In this document: positions 40,451 to 50,226 of the stretch, one piece after another
Numbering within the stretch: position 1 is the first letter of the stretch
Layout: every line of letters starts with the position of its first letter
Origin: Hypoxylon rubiginosum
Taxonomy: Eukaryota > Ascomycota > Sordariomycetes > Xylariales > Hypoxylaceae
Length of the DNA: 64,000 bases
Direction of reading: 5' to 3'
Assembly: GCA_902806565.1 (NCBI GenBank)
Contig: CADCXA010000031.1
Location: 1,674,001 to 1,738,000 of the forward strand
Notes under the pieces: model-generated
Seen by the model: only the letters and a program-made list of their open reading frames with translations
What the model was told of the DNA's origin: nothing
Databases searched by the model: none
Program-made: the position numbers and the translations under genes

Positions 40451-41230
40451 ATGCTCCGACGACTGTCGCAGTTTTGGGCTGGGCCCCGCGCCGCGGCCAA
40501 GGTCTGCCCCAAAGCCAAGTCGCCCTTCGGAACCTGGTCGCCGCGGCAATCCCGCCAATCATCCTTCTTCACCCACAAGGTCACATTCCCGCGCCACGGG
40601 CCGCGGACGCGCCAATCCGGGCACGATCGTCGCGTCCTGCGCGCCTCGCCGTCCGGCATCTACGGCACCATCTTCATGTCGATCGTGATGCTGGTGCCGG
40701 CGGACTCGATGGACTACCAGACGCGGCGGGAGGTCGCCTTCGCCACCTTCTACCACGTCATGAACGCGCCGGACGAGAAGACCAAGGTCCTCCGCTTCTG
40801 GGTCACGGGCCTCGAGCTCTTTGCGCGCTACGCGGGCGCCGCTGACGCCGCTGAGGTGGACCGCACCCGCTGGCTCGTGGAGCTGGACCCGGCGTCCGGG
40901 TGGACCCGCGACGACCTCCAGGCTACGGTCGTGACGGCGCCGGACCCGGAGCGGCCCGGCGGCACCCTCGTCTTCTGCCAGGCCGTGCTGTACGACCCGG
41001 ACCCCGGCACGGTGTACGTCGCGGAGCACGGGAACCGCGCCACGGACGCCGCCGAGGACCTGCTGGTCAAGGTCGAGGAGTTCGCGAGGGAGCTCGGGGG
41101 TCCGGTGCGCGGGGGCATCCTGCTCATGCAGCCGAATGGCGACTGGAAGAACGTATACTTCGACGGGAAAAGGTGGATCAATGTCGTCTACTTGGAGTGG
41201 CAAACTGCCGCGAGTATGGGCTTTGAATAG
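40451..41230 (+). CDS. Hypothetical protein, 259 aa, very GC-rich
   Basis: A single-exon ORF with ATG. The N-terminal 65 residues are basic and Arg/Ser-rich, which could be a mitochondrial presequence (MLRRLSQFWAGPRAAAK). The rest looks folded, with SIVMLVPADSMDYQTRREVA, a strand-rich centre (TLVFCQAVLYDPDPGTVYVA) and an ending with DWKNVYFDGKRWINVVYLEW. Third codon positions are nearly all G or C, far above the flanks, which supports coding. I recognise no family. Confidence 0.65.
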   Translation: MLRRLSQFWAGPRAAAKVCPKAKSPFGTWSPRQSRQSSFFTHKVTFPRHGPRTRQSGHDRRVLRASPSGIYGTIFMSIVMLVPADSMDYQTRREVAFATFYHVMNAPDEKTKVLRFWVTGLELFARYAGAADAAEVDRTRWLVELDPASGWTRDDLQATVVTAPDPERPGGTLVFCQAVLYDPDPGTVYVAEHGNRATDAAEDLLVKVEEFARELGGPVRGGILLMQPNGDWKNVYFDGKRWINVVYLEWQTAASMGFE

Positions 41231-41664
41231 GCGATTAGTGAGGAGAGCTGCTTGGACCGAGGGTAGATGAGCCTGTCATCGTCCTTGTATTGTTGCTTGG
41301 TTATATAAAAGCTATCACGCACAGCTGTGTGGTGGAATCATATCGACGCGTGTACTCATTAGGGAAAAGGATATTTTGAGGGGCTGCCTACACGGTGTTT
41401 GCGACGCGGTTGGTCTATAAGGTACCTAGATGGGTATGCTAGGAGAGGATGCGTGAGGGAATCATACATTCGGCCTAGGTCAAACGGCAAGTGAAGGGCG
41501 TATTAGGGAAAACAAAACGGTCACCAAGAGAAGCACTAATGCACATTCTAGATATTCTCAGTTCGTCTTTTAGCTACGTTAGGTACGTTCTTACCTACCT
41601 AGCCTCTTAAGCTGAAACGAAACCAGGACTTTTGCTGTCGTGATTGCATGAAATGAGCACACGC
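41231..41664. other. Intergenic between convergent genes
   Basis: 0.43 kb shared 3' flank with TAGGTA-type motifs at about 41420 and 41580-41610. Nothing else seen. Confidence 0.5.
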
Positions 41665-42231
41665 TCAATTAAAACAGCCACATACCCCACAGGATCCCCC
41701 TTTAATGACCTCGTTGATGATGGTCTCTTCGTCGTGTGGATTTGAGACGTTGAGGCTTGCACCGCAAGTATGACATTCGAGTCCGGTCCAAGGTTTCGCA
41801 GTAGCACGTCGTTTTTCTGCCGCCGACAGCTCGAGCTTCGCCCAATCCTTACCCGGCTCGTACCAAAACTCGTCGAGAGTAAACGTATCATCCTTTTTCT
41901 TATTCTTCCCCTTTCCCTTCCTCGCCGCATCTGTCTTTGATACCTCGCCGTTCTTCCCTACGTTCCCTACGGGGAGATTAGGAGCGAGGGAAGCGGAAGA
42001 GGAGCCCCCCTGGGACGCATTAGCGACATGAGAGGAAGGCGTTCGACGCTGGAAGAACTCACCGACTGGCGGAGACCACGGCGCACCTTCATCTCTCGGG
42101 GTTACCTGTAAGTCGGATAGACTGACATACTGCGGAGGAGCCCACGCTACGTTTTCATCTACCGGTGACAGGGGGTTGGAAGGTCCCTCGCCCGAGTTGG
42201 GCATCTGTGACTCCCAATCAAAAGAATCCAT
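41665..42231 (-). CDS. Hypothetical protein with C-terminal Cys4 motif, 188 aa
   Basis: Starts at the ATG of MDSFDWESQ; the frame upstream contains no earlier ATG. The N-terminal 110 residues are disordered and Pro/Ser-rich, followed by a basic stretch (RKGKGKNKKKDD). The C-terminal 65 residues include LDEFWYEPGKDWAKLELSA, C-H-T-C, then 21 residues, then C-G-V-C-G-C-F. This spacing fits a small zinc-binding module. A GTATGT inside the last Cys codons could be a donor, but splicing there would delete the second Cys pair, so I keep the unspliced reading. Function unknown. Confidence 0.55.
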   Translation of the reverse strand: MDSFDWESQMPNSGEGPSNPLSPVDENVAWAPPQYVSLSDLQVTPRDEGAPWSPPVGEFFQRRTPSSHVANASQGGSSSASLAPNLPVGNVGKNGEVSKTDAARKGKGKNKKKDDTFTLDEFWYEPGKDWAKLELSAAEKRRATAKPWTGLECHTCGASLNVSNPHDEETIINEVIKGGSCGVCGCFN

Positions 42232-42829
42232 TGTTGAAGTATGCCGCTTGGATGTAAGAAACTCGAAGAAGCTGACTAAAACCAACCGAGTGCGAACCGA
42301 AATTCGAAAGAGATGTGTAGGAATCTTTGATTATGTAGATGCGTTGTTGGATGCAAACCTGGCGATGCCGAGAAGCAGTGCAAGCGAGATCTTCGCGGGA
42401 TTATAATAACGACGTCTGGTACAGGTACATTGTATCCTGGTTTGGCGTCTCTCGTCTTTGTTGGCAAACAATAGGGGGTTGTCTAGGACAAAGCAAGTAC
42501 AGTATACGAGTAGTAATAACTACTAGATCGATGCATTGTTTGAGCAACCGATAGTAATGACAACGTTCGTACTTCGGGACCTTGATTTGATGTCTTGTTA
42601 CTAACAACATTATTGTTTCTTTCATCAGTCGTATCACACCCCTGAAGCAGTGTATGACCAACCTGAACATTGTATTGGACCTAGGGAGTTTCGTCTCAGT
42701 ACAGGATAGTAGACTCTTTAACGGGCTGTTTAACGACAACTTCATTCAGAGAGACACTCTTTTAATTGGCCTTTGGTTATCATAGGTACTTTAATAATCC
42801 TATATACATCTTATATACGTTATAAGTCG
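42232..42829. other. Intergenic
   Basis: 0.6 kb AT-rich DNA between the promoter of the Cys4 gene and the end of the GH55 gene. No gene seen. Confidence 0.5.
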
Positions 42830-45732
42830 TCAATTATTACTAGTAAAGGCGATAATAGAACTGGGGAAGACATTGACGTTCGCCGAGTAATCTGCAAGCT
42901 TGGTCGTGTCTCTGTAGATCATGCCATAAGCACCCACTGTGTTAAGCCCGTATATCCAGAATGTCTTGGTGCTTGCCGAGTCGTACTGCACTAGGCCAGT
43001 CTGGCATAAGGAACTGGCGCCTTTGGCGGAGCAGGCCGTGCTAAAATTGTTGAAGAAGGAATACAATCTGGAATTCATTAGCTGACGAGACAAGCACAGC
43101 AGAAATAGGGGGGAATGACTTACCCAGCGCCGTAAATAAGCACATTCTTACTCGCGCTTACTCGAAGCCCCCACGCCTCGGAGCATGTAGCTGCGGATGA
43201 GCCCTGCGGACACAAGATATCAAAGTTGGGGTCGTCGATAGTTGTGTTCAGGGGGAACGGCTGCCTCGCGCCTGGGTTCGGCTGGTGGTACGGCGTTTCC
43301 GTCTGGATCTGGCCCGCAAAGATGTTCTGCGTGTTGCTGAACTCGTACTGATAGCGGACGTGGTGCTCTATGCTCGTGCCCACGAGCCAGAGGGTTCCGA
43401 CTGTCGACTCCACCAGCAGACCCCGGCCGGCGAAAACCTTGATCTGCGTGAGCGACTTGTCGTCCACGTCGTGGTCGGCGGCCCACAGCCACACGTTCTC
43501 CATGTACAGGCGAGCTGCCGTCTTGGAAACGTGCACGGATATGTACCCGGCGATGCAGTTGCTGTTTACGGCCGTGGACGACGGGGTAGACGGGCAGTTG
43601 GCAAGCGAGAGATTGGAGCCAGTAGTTCCTCCGATACGAGTGTGCACATCCCACATCCCGCTCGGCGAGCCCACCGGCGAGTTAAGATTCCATCTGATAA
43701 GGATAGCACCGGCTTGGGCACCTTGTGTCGATACAATCATGTCACTCCACTCGACCGTCCCTGAGTCACCAGCGTTGCCGATCTGCACTACCACCTGAGG
43801 CACGTTGATGTTGCTGAAGTAGGAACCGCTAGACATGATCACGGGATACCCCTCGCCCACAATCTTGCTTCCCGCGGGGATAAGCAAGGTCTTCGTCACC
43901 TTGTATGTTCCGGCGTCGAAGTAAACTACCTTACCGGCACTGGCTGCTGCCGTTATGACCTATAGGGAGTTAGCGGGTAAGTTGCAGGAGACCTGGGTGG
44001 TGGGCTGTGGGCGTGCTAGGTACCTTCTGTAGAGCTGAAGTGTCATCGGTCGTGCCGTCTCCTTTCGCGCCACCAGTTCGGACAGACGAAAAAGATGTCG
44101 AAGCTAGGTCAGCATAAGACGGTTTCGACCGCTCATAGTACTTGCCGCCGCTCACGAGAACAGACGGCCGGGTAGGTGGAGTAATCGCACCAGCGGTGGT
44201 CTTAGGGCCCGTTGGATTATATACGTTGCCGCTCACCCAGCTGGCGATGGTCGTTGATCCCGTAGTCCCGGCAAGCAAGGCGCTCTTGGTTGGCCCGTAT
44301 TGAATCGCGGTCGGCACGTTCTTCAGGGAGACGTTTTCGATCGCCAGGCTGCCCCCGGTCGTCGGCGTAGACTTTGCGCTTCGCGAGATGTTGAACGCGA
44401 TCTTCGTGTTCGTGAACGAGCTGTCGAAGAACGTCACCGATCCGACGGTTTCGGCACTGGAATCGCGAGTAGCCATGTCAAGTCCGACGGTGCAGTTGTC
44501 TGCTAAATGTTAGTACCCTGTAATTTGACGGCAAATCGGGTTGTTGATTCGGGAGGCACTTCCAAGCCTCTTTCAATTGCGCTGCTTAGGAAGGGATTTT
44601 AAATATTCACTTACTGTTGCTTAGTTAGCACATGTAGAGATAGGGGGTAAGGAGGACGAAGGGACAAGGTCGACCTTGGGAAGGAAGACCCATCTTCCTG
44701 GGATGGGAAAGCGTACACATACCTGACTGAGATGCTCTTGTAGGTCCAGCCCCAATCCCATAGCTGATAGATTGCCGTGACGGCGTTGTTGAAAGTCAGG
44801 TTGCGCACCGTAAACTGCTGGTTCCCGAACACAGCTCCGTATAAACCACCATAGAAGACAAGGTCGTTCAGGATGCCGCCAGAGCCTTCTTCGATGAATA
44901 CACCCTGATGCTTGGTACCGGAGTTAGTAGACATCTTGAATACGATATTCTGTAGGCTCGTCGCTTGGGCGGTGGGCCAGTGAATCCCTGTCGCCTCGGT
45001 GGTCGCTGGAATAGACGTGAGGTCAATAACGAAGTTTTTCACTTGACGCCAGAAGATATTCGTCGCGCCGTAAGGAAGAACGCCTCCGGCTTGATATTGG
45101 GCGCCATCGATGACGCCGAACCCGGAAAACCCAGCAGTAGCTTTTAGGATCGGCATATTGTTTGGGTTGCCAATGAGGTTGGTCGCATAGTAGTCCACAA
45201 TCGATGAAGAGACCATATAGGTACCGGCAGGAAAGTAAACAACAGCATTGGTGGTGCTTGACGACGTGCAAGAACCTGGGGCGCATCGGCTTCCGTCGCT
45301 TATTGCCTTATTGATGGCCGCGGTGTCGTCCGTTTTCCCATCTCTATACTAATCGTTAGTTCATCTCCAATAGAGGCGCATTTACTACCTAGGAAGATAC
45401 TCGTACCCTTTGGCGCCATAATCCTTAACATTGCGATAGACCTTATAAGTCGCCTTATTGGTGTTGAAGGCTGATATGCCTTGATGAGTGATGGTCTCAT
45501 ACCAGTATGTGGTCGTTGCTCGTTCCTCGACCTTCGCCTGAGCTGATCGCGACTCATGCGCCGAGTCTGGGATTACTGGAAGAGCATCATCTGCTGCGGT
45601 TGAGGCATAGTCGCCAGTATAACCACTGAACTCTGCAAGCTGAGAGCTTACGGCATTTCGTACCTCTGGGATTACGAGTCTTTCCCCCAGTATGGCTGGG
45701 AGGAAAAGAGCGGCCGCTACGAAACTGCGCAT
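42830..45732 (-). CDS. Secreted GH55 exo-beta-1,3-glucanase, 831 aa
   Basis: Five exons: 45732-45407, 45343-44724, 44499-44024, 43959-43124 and 43067-42830. A signal peptide (about 1-16, FVAAALFLPAILG) and a short prosegment precede two parallel beta-helix repeats. Each starts with the pectate-lyase-3-like hallmark: VKDYGAKGDGKTDDTAAIN in the first, and GGAKGDGTTDDTSALQ in the second. Other GH55 markers are GIHWPTAQATSLQN, WDWGWTYKSIS, QIQTETPYHQPNP and YGAGLYSFFNNF. GH55 enzymes remove glucose from the non-reducing end of beta-1,3-glucans in fungal walls. Introns 1, 3 and 4 are ordinary (63, 64 and 56 nt). The second gap (44723-44500) keeps frame only as a twin intron, listed separately. A larger GH55 fusion lies 4.5 kb away on the same strand. 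Confidence 0.92.
44500..44723 (-). other. Spliceosomal twin intron (stwintron), type [D1,2]
   Basis: The exon ends GTC A at 44724. Base 44723 is G, the first base of the external donor. The internal intron then runs 44722-44614 (109 nt), from GTATGT through a TGCTAAC branch site to CAACAG. The external intron resumes with TAAGTG at 44613, so removing the internal one creates the donor GTAAGTG. It ends at 44500 after a TACTAAC branch site and TTTAGCAG. Two-step splicing joins A to AC-AAC-TGC and gives S-V-N-N-C in frame. Treating the gap as one intron (GTATGT to either AG) shifts the frame to an early TGA. Confidence 0.85.
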
Positions 45733-46669
45733 CTTAAATTTGACGATGCTGCTAGATGCTGAAGGTCAAGGGACGTAGGACGTACGTAGGCACGACACAT
45801 CGTCAAACAGAAGCAGATGGGCTGACATATCGTCGGGTGCCATTAGTATTAGTATATTAGTACTTGGCTATCTAGTGCCGCATTGACGCTATAAAAACCC
45901 CGGGTGGGTGCGGTGACGCGCATCGAGTCATGATAAATAGTTTAGGGAATGGAGGCGATCGAGACCAAGGAACGGTTCGACTGAGGCTGGAATGTGTCCT
46001 GGCCGCCAACATGCTTACCAAAAAGGTCTTAGATTTAGCTTCAGCTGAGACGGAGCTGATCATCTTCGTCCAAAAAGGACTAATCATCACGAATAGCGTC
46101 GTTGAATCAAGATAAGCTAGTAGATTTGGCGTCTTTTAGATCCGGAGACGTGATGGCGCTAACACGAGCCTGGGCCTTGGAGCTCTAGAAAAGCTGGAGG
46201 TCATACCCCTAAATATCACTAGTTCCATATAACGAGATGCAGTGCTAGAAAGGTGCCTGTGATGTGGCTAAGCCATATATATCATGATGCCCGTTAGAAA
46301 ATTTCATCGATTCGGTGTCGTGCTGCGCAACAATTAATGAGTGGCTACTATCCTCCGACGCGTTGGAATTTCGCAATCTTGATATCGCTAAAACTCGCTT
46401 AGGGTTTACTCTGTGGCTGCGCTAAATGAATCGTTTACATCTAGCGTGTAAGCTGTCTTTGCCATTGCAGTCGCGAAAGGTACCTTTGCTATCCTGGACG
46501 AGTAAGTCAGTACGCTAAATAGTCAGCTGGAGAAGAGATGGTCCATTGGCAGTCTCGAGCGCCTCAGGGCCAGTGTCAAGGTCTAGGAACTATTGTTTCA
46601 CGAAGTAAATAAGAAGGAAGAAAACAAGAAGGAAGAAAACATGCCCCTGAGCGTTTTGATGCGGTCCGC

Positions 46670-46691
46670 TTACGTAATGTATATTACGTAA
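46670..46691. repeat. 9-bp palindrome TTACGTAAT/ATTACGTAA
   Basis: Perfect 9-bp arms with a 4-nt centre. It may be a binding site for a dimeric regulator or a hairpin. Confidence 0.7.
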
Positions 46692-46718
46692 ACAGTGACA
46701 GCCACTTTGAGGTTAAAG

Positions 46719-46770
46719 ATTGATGACATAATATTCTATATGCCCTATAACTTAAGATTATGTCATCAAT
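46719..46770. repeat. 14-bp perfect inverted repeat
   Basis: ATTGATGACATAAT at 46719-46732 pairs with ATTATGTCATCAAT at 46757-46770 across 24 nt. It lies 28 nt after the TTACGTAAT palindrome. Confidence 0.75.
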
Positions 46771-48269
46771 TTTCAGAGTTATGACCGGTTTGGCGGTTTT
46801 GGGTGATATGGCCAGCCGTCGATTAGCCCACAAAGGGGACAGGAGCCTTAGCTTAAGGAATATTTTATTTATATTAAGTGAGAGATCAACAGCGAAATTG
46901 TAAACTCCGCTAGAGTGGAGAGAGCTGGCTCACCGGGTGTCGGTTTTTTTGCGCTGCTTGGAGTTTAATATAAGAAGACTTGGGTCGTGTGGCGGGAGTT
47001 GACAATGGATATCATGGTGAAAATATAAAAGATTATAAATCCATAAATGTGCTGTTAAATTTCCGCCAATGCTCCATTATCATTACACAGAGGTATAAAT
47101 TTCACATATTGCCTTGGCTTCACAGTGAATCTATCTTCCCTTGTTTCACATCGATCGTGCCTAGAGTCTTAATAATTCTAGCGCCGGTAAGTTCTAACCT
47201 GTAGTGCGTCAAAACTTCAACTACGAACTGCTTCATAATAAGCCTTTTGAAAATCCTTGTCCAAGCAATGTTGGTTCCCCAGCCCCTTATACACCAAGAT
47301 ATCATCCTCCATGTTAACGCGGACCCAATCAATTATATACGATGTATCCACGATGTATCTGCCTCGACCCAGTAGCCGCAAATGTCGATATTAGTGCTAA
47401 TGCTTTCCGGAAGAGTAAACTAAGTTGCAGGATAGAGCCTCCATGCAAGTGTACCTAGGTACTCAAGGGGGGTGCCTGTTTTCTTGACCTATGTTGCAGC
47501 TCCGACTATAAAATTGGAAACAATTCTAGGATTTGACCCAAGACCCTCCCTCCATCGGAAAATAAGACATCTAGTTGGTTTAGAAAAGTACTTAGGCAGG
47601 TATCTGTCATCACCTCTATCTGGGGGAAAGGGCACTTTTCGGGCCCGGGAATAATACCGTCCTTCAATGCTTACCTAAACTACTTAGGTATACGGGACAT
47701 AAAGCGATGGCCTAGGCCGACAAATATGAGGTATTTTGGGAGTAAATCATATCATGTAACCTTGGTTTGGTGTGTTGCCATGTGTATGATGCGAATGGAT
47801 TCACAAAAATAGTTAGCCAGTAGGACTCCTCTATTGTTCACCGAATGTTTTGTCTCGCTTGCCTTGCTACCATTAAGGATGTTTGAGTGACAGTCTGCCT
47901 GATAAAAGAGAGCTGATTTGTCATGCAGCTGGCTGCATGGCAACGTTAGTGCTTATATACCCTACCTGAGATAGGGGTCTTGCTGGTAGGCAGGCCGTGA
48001 TCGGGTTACACAAAACGCCTAGATAGGTATCTACCCCTAAGCAGCCTCAAAGCTTCGATGTAGCATCGGCTCTAGCGTCGTCAAATAACCCGATGCTACA
48101 CGAGGATTTATTTTACGATATCATGTTCTATTTCAGGCTATGACGAGATGTTAGGGAAATTCTATAAAATATCAACGTAGCTCGACGTCCAAAAGGCAGT
48201 TTAGAGCAAACGTGAATCCAACATTAATGGGCTCGTACGAACTAAGGCTTCCTACTTATACTTGGTAAC

Positions 48270-50131
48270 ATGGCTCATTTTCTTTTCCCGGTGAGCGATT
48301 CAGTTGATCAGCCGCGACGGAAGACGGACTATCTTCTCCTTTTGGAAGACTTTGTCCGGGGTTCCATAGACTCGATTAATGCTTTGAACCTATTCCATGA
48401 TCTTGTTACCGAACAGCACAATAGTCCCGATAGTGCTGGATTCCTAGCATTTGACCCTCATGTAGGCGACACCGGTTGCCAACTCCGAGTTAGAATGTTT
48501 CTAGAAGGTTTCGATAAATTCAAACTTATGCAAAGAAACTCACCTGAAAATTGGGAAAAGGTTGTGACTAGCCTCAACACCACAATCCTAAGGCTCGAAG
48601 CACTCGTTGGGAAGGCCAGGAAAACATACTTCGAGCTTACTATGAAGACGGTACCAAAGGATCTCGGACTCGGTTCTACAAAGGGAAGCCTAGCAACATC
48701 CTTCGGCAATTCGGCTGGACTGATGATCGACATATGCTTCTCTCGCAACCTGTTCCAGATGGTCTTAGTCGGGACTGTAGGACTTCTCAAGTGGTGTCTC
48801 GACCCCGACGAAGCACTCAAGGTTGTCAACATCGCGTTCTTGAGGACAACTGGAACATCTCGCATATGCCTCAGCCGTTGAGGCTGGTTAACTACTCGTA
48901 TACCCTATCCAAATACAAAACGTTCTCGTGCTACCACGGTACACCAAGTACTTGCCTGGATCTCAACGCAGTTAACGATTATACTGCAAAGTTAATGGAG
49001 AGCTCCTTTGCACCTGGAAATATGAAGAGGCCTAGCTGCAAACGGCTCCAGACCGAGTTTCGTGAAATGCAGAACTGGATCGCTGCTCTCAGCTCAGCTT
49101 GGTTGCAAGCATTGGCTCTACGATCCAAACTAGAACCAAGCATGTCGACGTAAGTGCATTCTCTAATAAGATGGCATAATTTGACCGAACGCTAAGGCCT
49201 GTCGTTAGATTAATTCAAGCCACCACTCGGACCTCACGTCTTGGTCGCAATGCAGTCGCATGCTATCCCGGGTACCTCTTACAGCGTGAATTTCTCGCTC
49301 AGGTCGATCGTCCGTTGATCCTGGTTGATAGGCATTTCTGTCTACATGGTATGAACAACCTTATTAGAACAAACGCTATAGAGAAACTCTCCAAGTGGCT
49401 AATGACGAGAAGGTTATCACATCAGCGTCTTCGAAGCCAGTATCACCGCCTCTTCGTATCCGAGTGGCAATACTTCCATAGTTCCTTCAAAGGCGCCGTC
49501 CATACTTGATGAAAATGGTAGAATTCCAAGGCCTCACCAGAAACCGCTCGGTTTAGCGCTCGACTGGAAGCTAACCCAGATTTCAATCGAGGAACTGATT
49601 GCTGACCGTAGTTCCACTGATCCGCATATGGTAGTGATTGGGGACAGCTGTAATGGGACCTATCGGTGGTACACAGAGGTGGTCGAGGCATCCCACACGA
49701 GTCCAGAAAGTCGCCAGCCAGAATCGCTTCCCCATTCAGGGCCTTATGCAGATCAGCATGCTCATTTGGAAGCCTTCCAATAGGCAGATCACGACCGAAT
49801 CGCGCTGGCACTTTTCGCGATCCATCCACCGTACGCTTTTGAGCTTACTTCGGGAAGAGAACCAGTACATTTCGTGGAGGAACAAATGGATAAATGGCCG
49901 GCAAGAGACAGTTATCAGAATCATCGTCTATCTGAGTATTGGAAAGCTAGCCGAGCTGAAGCAGATCTTGTCGGGACGGGCAACGACAGCATTCATATGT
50001 ACCGATGGCAGCACGTGTGCCTGGAGTCCAAGAGCCGATTGGGCAAGCTGTTAGAGCAGGGGTTGGAAAGGGCGGATTTGATGCCACCAAGTACACCAAA
50101 ACATCACTGGCAGACTGAGGCCGCGATATAA
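48270..50131 (+). pseudogene. Disrupted gene of unknown family
   Basis: From the ATG at 48270 about 185 codons are open (LLLLEDFVRGSIDSINALN, SPENWEKVVTSLNTTILRLE). The coding sense then jumps frame near 48802 and continues with DNWNISHMPQPLRLVNYSY to 49150. An apparent intron follows (about 49151-49208, GTAAGT to TTAG), then an exon with GYLLQREFLAQVDRPLILVD. A second frame jump near 49495 leads into SILDENGRIPRPHQKP, and a TAG at about 49782 interrupts the last exon, which otherwise runs to TAA at 50131. With these breaks it should not give a full product. Neither the helical N-terminus nor the rest matches a family I know. Assembly errors could mimic one break but hardly three. Confidence 0.6.
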
Positions 50132-50226
50132 TTCATAGCTACGACATAAAGTAACAAGTCTATCGACCTCTATGAGAAGATATCTAAGGAGGTAAGTAAG
50201 TTAACTTCTAGCAAAAGGTAAAAAAT

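Larger units (their letters stand above)
45733..48269. other. Intergenic with inverted repeats
   Basis: 2.5 kb without a supportable gene. It contains a palindrome and a hairpin (separate entries) and two AAGAAGGAAGAAAAC direct repeats at about 46610-46640. Confidence 0.5.
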
